Source: Enterococcus sulfureus ATCC 49903 (GTDB lineage: Bacteria > Bacillota > Bacilli > Lactobacillales > Enterococcaceae). Taken from it: a stretch of 64,000 nt of DNA. The first letter of the stretch is position 1; each line of letters starts with the position of its first letter. Below the pieces are notes generated by a model. The model searched no databases, was not told where the DNA came from, and saw only the letters and a list, made by a program, of their open reading frames with translations. The position numbers were made by a program, and so were the translations under genes. Below, piece after piece: positions 59,461 through 64,000 of the stretch. The stretch is taken from assembly GCF_000407605.1 (NCBI RefSeq), contig NZ_ASWO01000005.1:310001-374000 (forward strand), in the 5' to 3' direction.

Positions 59461-60222
59461 ATGTCACAATTTTTTCAGCCAGAACTTGTTATTCAGTATT
59501 TCCCCAAAATCCTAAGTGCCCTACCGATCACGTTAGGTATCGTGATTGTAGCAACGGCTATCGGATTAATACTTGGAGGGCTTATCGCATGTATACGTGT
59601 GGAAAAAGTTCCGATCCTGACACAGCTCAGTAGTTTATTTGTTTCTTTTATTCGAGGAACGCCGATCTTAGTACAATTGTATATCGTCTATTACGGGATT
59701 CCAGCGTTATTGCAAATAATCGGAGTAGATGTTTCAAATTGGAGTAAATTGATTTTTATTTATATTACGTATGGACTCAATACCGCAGCATTTCAGTCTG
59801 AAACGATTCGGGTTGCGATTTTAAGCATTCCTGAACATCAAAAAGAAGCTGCTATCGCATGTGGTTTATCGCAAGGACAATTTTATCGACAAATCCTCTT
59901 TCCTCAAATGTTAAAAGTTGCATTACCTTCGTTTGCAACAACTACGATCGCTCTTTTACAAGATACTTCACTAGCCTTTACGATTGGATTGATCGATGTG
60001 GTTGGAAAAGCAAAAGCGATTGGTGCAGTGACCTATCATACATTAGAAGGCTATATTGGAGCTGCCATTATCTTTATCGTCTTAAGCTTTACTCTTGAAC
60101 AAGGTTTTCGCATTTTGGAACGAGTCGTTCAATATGAGCGTGTCGCTCCACTAAGCAAACCACGTTTAGTGTTTTTCAAAAAAAATACCTTACCGACAGG
60201 TTACAAAGGAGAAAATATATGA
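59461..60222 (+). CDS. Amino-acid ABC transporter permease (first of two)
   Basis: The 253-residue protein has about five membrane segments and the EAA motif EAAIACGLSQGQFYRQILFPQ. It belongs to the polar amino-acid/cystine importer class. AAAGGAGGG precedes the ATG. First gene of a tightly packed operon of at least six genes. Confidence 0.92.
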   Translation: MSQFFQPELVIQYFPKILSALPITLGIVIVATAIGLILGGLIACIRVEKVPILTQLSSLFVSFIRGTPILVQLYIVYYGIPALLQIIGVDVSNWSKLIFIYITYGLNTAAFQSETIRVAILSIPEHQKEAAIACGLSQGQFYRQILFPQMLKVALPSFATTTIALLQDTSLAFTIGLIDVVGKAKAIGAVTYHTLEGYIGAAIIFIVLSFTLEQGFRILERVVQYERVAPLSKPRLVFFKKNTLPTGYKGENI

Positions 60223-61034
60223 GAAAACAAGCACAGATTATGATGACTACGATCGCGTTACTGACAATCGGTGTGGCATTGGCTGGATGTAATGCTAGCA
60301 GTGATGCAAAAGCCGACAGCAAGACGAAAACAATTAAAGTAGGAACAGGAAATGATGCTTTGCCTTATGCCTATTTAGATGAAAATGGAGAATATGATGG
60401 GTACGATGTGGCCGTGGTAAAAGCCGTCGCAAAAAAATTACCAGAATATACGTTTGTTTTTGAAGGGGCCGATTTTCCTACGACGTTATCCAATTTAGAA
60501 AGCGATAAAGTCACTATGGCTGCTTATGAATATGAAATGAATGATGAACGCAAAGAAAAATTCGTCTATGGCGACGTTGGTTATGCTACATGGGATACGT
60601 TTATCGTCTACGATGCAGACAAAAAAGAATCCTATGCCAATTTTGAAGAGTTGAAAGGAAAAAAAGTTTATGTCACAACTGCTACAAACCAAGCTAGCAT
60701 GGCAGAAAATTATTTAAAAGAACATCCAAAGGCATTCACATTAGTCTATGGGGAATACAATAACGAGCAGATCGTACAGGCCTTGACGTCAGGTGCGGTA
60801 GATGCAACGCTAGCACCGAAATATCAAGTTGATAACTATAATCGCACATTCGATACAAATCTAAAAATTGGTGAAAAACCAGTTCATCAATCAGATGCCT
60901 ATTTGTTATTCAATAAAAAAACAGATGCAGCATTTATTAAACAAGTCAATGATGCGTTAACACAATTAAAAAAAGATGGAACACTAAAGGCACTATCTGA
61001 ACAATATCTAAAAGGTGATTATGTCAGTAAATAG
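60219..61034 (+). CDS. Amino-acid ABC transporter substrate-binding lipoprotein
   Basis: The 271-residue protein has a lipobox LAGC with Cys24 and a type-3 solute-binding domain (GTGNDALPYAYLDENGEYDGYDV). ATGA overlap with the permease gene. General resemblance is to cystine or sulfur amino-acid binding proteins, but specificity is not readable from sequence. Confidence 0.92.
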   Translation: MRKQAQIMMTTIALLTIGVALAGCNASSDAKADSKTKTIKVGTGNDALPYAYLDENGEYDGYDVAVVKAVAKKLPEYTFVFEGADFPTTLSNLESDKVTMAAYEYEMNDERKEKFVYGDVGYATWDTFIVYDADKKESYANFEELKGKKVYVTTATNQASMAENYLKEHPKAFTLVYGEYNNEQIVQALTSGAVDATLAPKYQVDNYNRTFDTNLKIGEKPVHQSDAYLLFNKKTDAAFIKQVNDALTQLKKDGTLKALSEQYLKGDYVSK

Positions 61035-61051
61035 AAAGTGTGGGGATGAAG

Positions 61052-61762
61052 ATGAGTTTTCATATCGACGTGATGATTCAAACATTGATCGTAGCGAGCC
61101 GTTATATCTGGGTTACCTTGTGGATGTCAGGTAGCGCCTTAGTGATTGGAGGGATTTTGGGATTAGGAATTGCTCTGATTCGCTATTTAAACGTTCCAAT
61201 TCTTGCAAAATGTTGTCAATGGACGATGCCAATCTTTAAAGGAACACCAGTTGTACTATTGATTTTAGGGATGTACTTGATTGCTTCGAAAACATTTGAT
61301 GACTTTGCACAAATGATGCACTGGACGATTCGCTTTAAAGATTTTCCGATGATGACGATCGTGATTGTAGCGTTAAGTTTTATGGCGATGATCAATAGTA
61401 GTGAGATCTTTCGTGGGGTATTTCAAGCTGTGAAACCAGGTCAACTAGATGCTGCACGTTCATTAGGGATGACAAGGAACCAACTCATTATTAGGATTTT
61501 ACTTCCCCAAGCCTTTCCTGCAGCGATTCCGATGTTGAGCAATCTTTTTATCCAACTGATTAAAGCTTCGGCATTGGCTTCGATGGTAAGTGTCGTGGAT
61601 GTCTTTTCAGCAGCCAAAATTACAGCACAACAAAATTATCGTTTTTTAGAAGCGTATATCGCGGTCGCTATCGTCTATTGGGGATTAAGCGTGGCGATCG
61701 AACAAGTGACAGGTTTATATGAACGTCTCCAAGCAAAAAAATTTAGGAGGATGCCGCTATGA
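61052..61762 (+). CDS. Amino-acid ABC transporter permease (second of two)
   Basis: About 236 residues, five membrane segments and EAA-type motif DAARSLGMTRNQLIIRILLPQ. Three possible starts (GTG 61040, ATG 61046, ATG 61052); I prefer 61052 for its spacing from GGGG. It should form a heterodimeric channel with the first permease. ATGA overlap with the ATPase gene. Confidence 0.9.
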   Translation: MSFHIDVMIQTLIVASRYIWVTLWMSGSALVIGGILGLGIALIRYLNVPILAKCCQWTMPIFKGTPVVLLILGMYLIASKTFDDFAQMMHWTIRFKDFPMMTIVIVALSFMAMINSSEIFRGVFQAVKPGQLDAARSLGMTRNQLIIRILLPQAFPAAIPMLSNLFIQLIKASALASMVSVVDVFSAAKITAQQNYRFLEAYIAVAIVYWGLSVAIEQVTGLYERLQAKKFRRMPL

Positions 61763-62529
61763 GTTATATCGAAATTCGCCAATTAAAAAAATCGTTTCAC
61801 AACCATCTTGTACTAGATGGTCTGGATCTAGATATTGAAGAAGGAGAAGTCGTCGTATTGTTAGGGCCAAGTGGCTCAGGAAAAACAACATTCTTACGTT
61901 GTTTGAATATCTTAGAGCGACCGGATTCTGGGACGATCAAATTAGATCAGACACAAATCGACGGGATGCGTTTGACTAAAATGAAACGAATGACGTATCA
62001 AAAGCAAACGGCGATGGTATTTCAACACTATGCATTGTTTCAAAATAAAAATGCTTTGGAAAATATTACAACACCGTTACGTGCCAGAGGAGCATCTAAA
62101 GAACAAGCCTTTGCCACAGCCAACCGGTTATTAGAAGAAGTTGGCTTAGCTCATCGTGCACAATTTTATCCTCATGCATTATCTGGTGGTCAACAGCAAC
62201 GGATCGGTATTGCTAGAGCACTGGCGTTAGAGCCTAAATTGATGCTATTTGACGAACCTACGAGTGCGCTTGATCCCGAATTGGTACAACAAGTTCTTGT
62301 TGTATTAAAAAAAATCGCCCAGCAAAAGCAAACGATGGTTATTGTGACACATGAAATGCGCTTTGCTTATGAAGTAGCTGATCGTATCGTCTTTATGGAA
62401 CATGGGAAAATTGTGGAGCAAGGGTCTCCAAAACAATTTTTTCACTCACCTCAACAAGAACGAACGAAAGCTTTTGTTGCAAAATTTAGAACACAACTCA
62501 ACTTAACGAAATTGGAGGATGCAGTATGA
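61759..62529 (+). CDS. Amino-acid ABC transporter ATP-binding protein
   Basis: The 256-residue ATPase has Walker A GPSGSGKT at 36-43, LSGGQQQR, Walker B LMLFDEP and IVTHEM. AGGAGG precedes the ATG. Overlaps both neighbours by 4 bp. Confidence 0.94.
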   Translation: MSYIEIRQLKKSFHNHLVLDGLDLDIEEGEVVVLLGPSGSGKTTFLRCLNILERPDSGTIKLDQTQIDGMRLTKMKRMTYQKQTAMVFQHYALFQNKNALENITTPLRARGASKEQAFATANRLLEEVGLAHRAQFYPHALSGGQQQRIGIARALALEPKLMLFDEPTSALDPELVQQVLVVLKKIAQQKQTMVIVTHEMRFAYEVADRIVFMEHGKIVEQGSPKQFFHSPQQERTKAFVAKFRTQLNLTKLEDAV

Positions 62530-63749
62530 AGTATACCTTTGCGAAACGAATTCAACAATTAACCGGATCTCCTTTACGTGAGAATGCTAAAAAACGCCAA
62601 GCGACTTCACAAGTAATTTCATTTGCTTATGGCTATCCTTCGATCGAAGCTTTTCCAATGGATACGTTACAAAAAATTTCTAATCGATTGTATACGCAGC
62701 TTGATCCAGAATCATTTTTACAATACGGCGCTACAGAAGGAGATCCAGTTTTAAGACGATTGATTGCCAAACGTCTTAAGACGATGTCTTCGATCGATAC
62801 CACAACAGATCCTTTAATTGTTTCTGGATCGACACAAGCAATCGATTTAGTGATCAAAACGTTATGCAATGAAGGGGATATCGTATTGTGTGAAGCCCAA
62901 ACCTTTTCGGGAGCTGTCAATGCCATCAAAAGTTACGGTGCTGTGGCACAGGCAGTAGCATTTGATTTTGACAGTCAGTCGATGGATCTAGTGCTTTTAG
63001 AGGAACAACTCGCACAAGATGAACAACATAAAATCAAATTGATCTATGTGATTCCCACCTTTCAAAATCCACTCGGCACTTCAATGCCGCTTGAAAAGCG
63101 AAAAGCGCTATATGATTTAGCGTGTCGATACGATGTGCTTATTTTAGAAGATGATCCATATGGAGATTTGCTTTATACAGGAAAAGCAATCCCAAAAATC
63201 AAAAGTTTTGATCGAGAAGGGCGTGTGATCTACACTGGATCTTTTTCCAAAATTTTAGCCCCTAGTACGCGTTTAGGATTCATTGCTGCAGCAGATCCGT
63301 TAATGGAAAAGTTTGGTTTAGTGAAACAAACTGCAGATTCCCATACTAATTTTTATTGGCAAGTGATGTTAGCAGAATTTATGCAACATTATGAGTTTGA
63401 CGCACACGTCGAACAATTAAAAATGCTATACAAAAAACAAGCCATGACGATGTTACGTGAGCTTGCAACGTGCCCATCAGAACTTTTGACATACATTACA
63501 CCGACTGGCGGTTACTTTATTTGTTGTCAGTTGAGCGAGAAAGTCGATCCAAGTCGTTTTTATGCATACCTTGAAACACATGGACTGGCTGTGATTCATG
63601 GAGATATTATGAGTGTTTCTGGTGTCGGATATGAGACGTATTTTCGTTTGAATTTTACCAAACCTACGATCGAAGAAATCGTGAAAGGATGTGCGATTTT
63701 AACTAAAGCCTTGTATCAAGCAAGTCGTATCAATCAACGAATCGGTTAG
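62526..63749 (+). CDS. PLP-dependent aminotransferase (MocR/2-aminoadipate aminotransferase-like, no HTH)
   Basis: The 407-residue protein has the PLP lysine Lys242 in YTGSFSKILAPSTRLG, EDDPYGDL at 208-215 and PTFQNPLG at 177-184. It lacks the N-terminal DNA-binding domain of MocR regulators, so it is an enzyme. Relatives use aromatic, branched or 2-aminoadipate substrates. Coupled to the importer by ATGA overlap and to the next gene by a 14-bp gap. Confidence 0.9.
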   Translation: MKYTFAKRIQQLTGSPLRENAKKRQATSQVISFAYGYPSIEAFPMDTLQKISNRLYTQLDPESFLQYGATEGDPVLRRLIAKRLKTMSSIDTTTDPLIVSGSTQAIDLVIKTLCNEGDIVLCEAQTFSGAVNAIKSYGAVAQAVAFDFDSQSMDLVLLEEQLAQDEQHKIKLIYVIPTFQNPLGTSMPLEKRKALYDLACRYDVLILEDDPYGDLLYTGKAIPKIKSFDREGRVIYTGSFSKILAPSTRLGFIAAADPLMEKFGLVKQTADSHTNFYWQVMLAEFMQHYEFDAHVEQLKMLYKKQAMTMLRELATCPSELLTYITPTGGYFICCQLSEKVDPSRFYAYLETHGLAVIHGDIMSVSGVGYETYFRLNFTKPTIEEIVKGCAILTKALYQASRINQRIG

Positions 63750-63763
63750 AAAGGAGAATGCAC

Positions 63764-64000
63764 ATGAAAATTATTTATTATGGTGTACAGCCAGAAGAAG
63801 AGAAGACGATTCAACAATGGTCGTTTCGCCACCGCATCAGAGTCACCATCGTTTCTGAAGTAATCGATGTAATCAATGTCCATCTTGCCAAAGGGCATCA
63901 AGGAGTGTGCTTATTTCCTAGTCAAGACATGCGGACTTCAGAAGAAATCTATCGTGTATTGGCACATTATCAGATTCAAACCATCGCAATCAAGTCAACT
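63764..64000 (+). CDS. D-isomer-specific 2-hydroxyacid dehydrogenase, N-terminal part
   Basis: AAGGAG lies 7 bp before ATG 63764; the frame is open for 79 codons to the window edge. MKIIYYGVQPEEEKTIQQW and the following pattern to IQTIAIKST resemble the N-terminal substrate domain of D-lactate dehydrogenase or VanH-like enzymes. The NAD-binding domain and catalytic residues lie outside the window, so the call depends on limited sequence. Position after an aminotransferase fits reduction of a 2-oxo acid. Confidence 0.65.
   Translation, partial: MKIIYYGVQPEEEKTIQQWSFRHRIRVTIVSEVIDVINVHLAKGHQGVCLFPSQDMRTSEEIYRVLAHYQIQTIAIKST

Noticed and set aside
59409-59633. Short ORF starting before the first ABC permease
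   Set aside because: It overlaps the permease in another frame and lacks a ribosome binding site, whereas the permease start has AAAGGAGGG.

Overview
The window is about 64 kb of low-GC Gram-positive chromosome. Gene families and order (ligA-gatCAB-dagK-rlmCD, comEA-comEB-comEC-holA, clpX-engB, an LPxTG-like serine-rich surface protein, gatCAB amidotransferase, T-box control) point to a lactic acid bacterium of the Enterococcaceae type. An Enterococcus-like species is my best guess from protein resemblance, but the sequence alone does not fix the species. I saw no rRNA, tRNA, CRISPR array, intact insertion sequence or prophage.

Layout. 1-5540: 3' part of a giant serine-rich repeat surface adhesin with a C-terminal sorting signal; its 5' end is outside the window. 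5735-7621: clpX and engB. 7636-7797: a 53-residue ORF on the minus strand. 7886-11532 (minus): fructose operon fruR-fruK-fruA with candidate operators upstream. 11533-12403: an AT-rich gene-free stretch. 12404-17095: an APC-type permease followed closely by hemC-hemD-hemG-hemE, a middle section of the haem pathway including a flavodoxin-type HemG oxidase, which is unexpected in this kind of organism. 17096-17651: palindromic non-coding DNA. 17652-20149: TetR regulator, convergent amidohydrolase, cytidine deaminase. 20441-21967: ClC-type exchanger. 22112-32193: housekeeping block pcrA, ligA, gatCAB, dagK, rlmCD. 32368-33932: a two-gene cassette (GIY-YIG/DUF4357-like protein plus an unknown protein) bounded by terminators. 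33984-36582: EndA-like nuclease, isochorismatase-family hydrolase, iron-type alcohol dehydrogenase.

36853-40196: amino-acid ABC importer (binding protein fused to permease, plus ATPase) with an aminotransferase. 40313-41952: ACT-domain protein and UPF0210 protein. 41989-47855: TVP38-type membrane protein, HAD phosphatase, then the DNA-uptake genes comEA, comEB, comEC and holA. 47890-50611 (minus): rpsT, uppP, a phosphoglycerate-mutase-like phosphatase and a metallo-beta-lactamase-fold hydrolase. 50797-57884: lipoprotein, holin-like protein, YitT, SufT-like protein, DUF6056-like membrane protein, ElaA acetyltransferase, amino-acid permease and several small unknown proteins. 57932-59263: a T-box leader, probably tyrosine-specific, in front of DAHP synthase. 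59461-64000: a second amino-acid ABC importer operon with an aminotransferase and the start of a D-2-hydroxyacid dehydrogenase.

How it fits together. Two loci each pair an amino-acid importer with an aminotransferase. The second adds a hydroxyacid dehydrogenase, suggesting amino acid to 2-oxo acid to D-2-hydroxy acid conversion. The hem operon carries only the steps from porphobilinogen to uroporphyrinogen III and coproporphyrinogen III, plus protoporphyrinogen oxidation. The co-transcribed permease is therefore a candidate importer of a haem precursor. The comE genes and the EndA-like nuclease together suggest capacity for DNA uptake.
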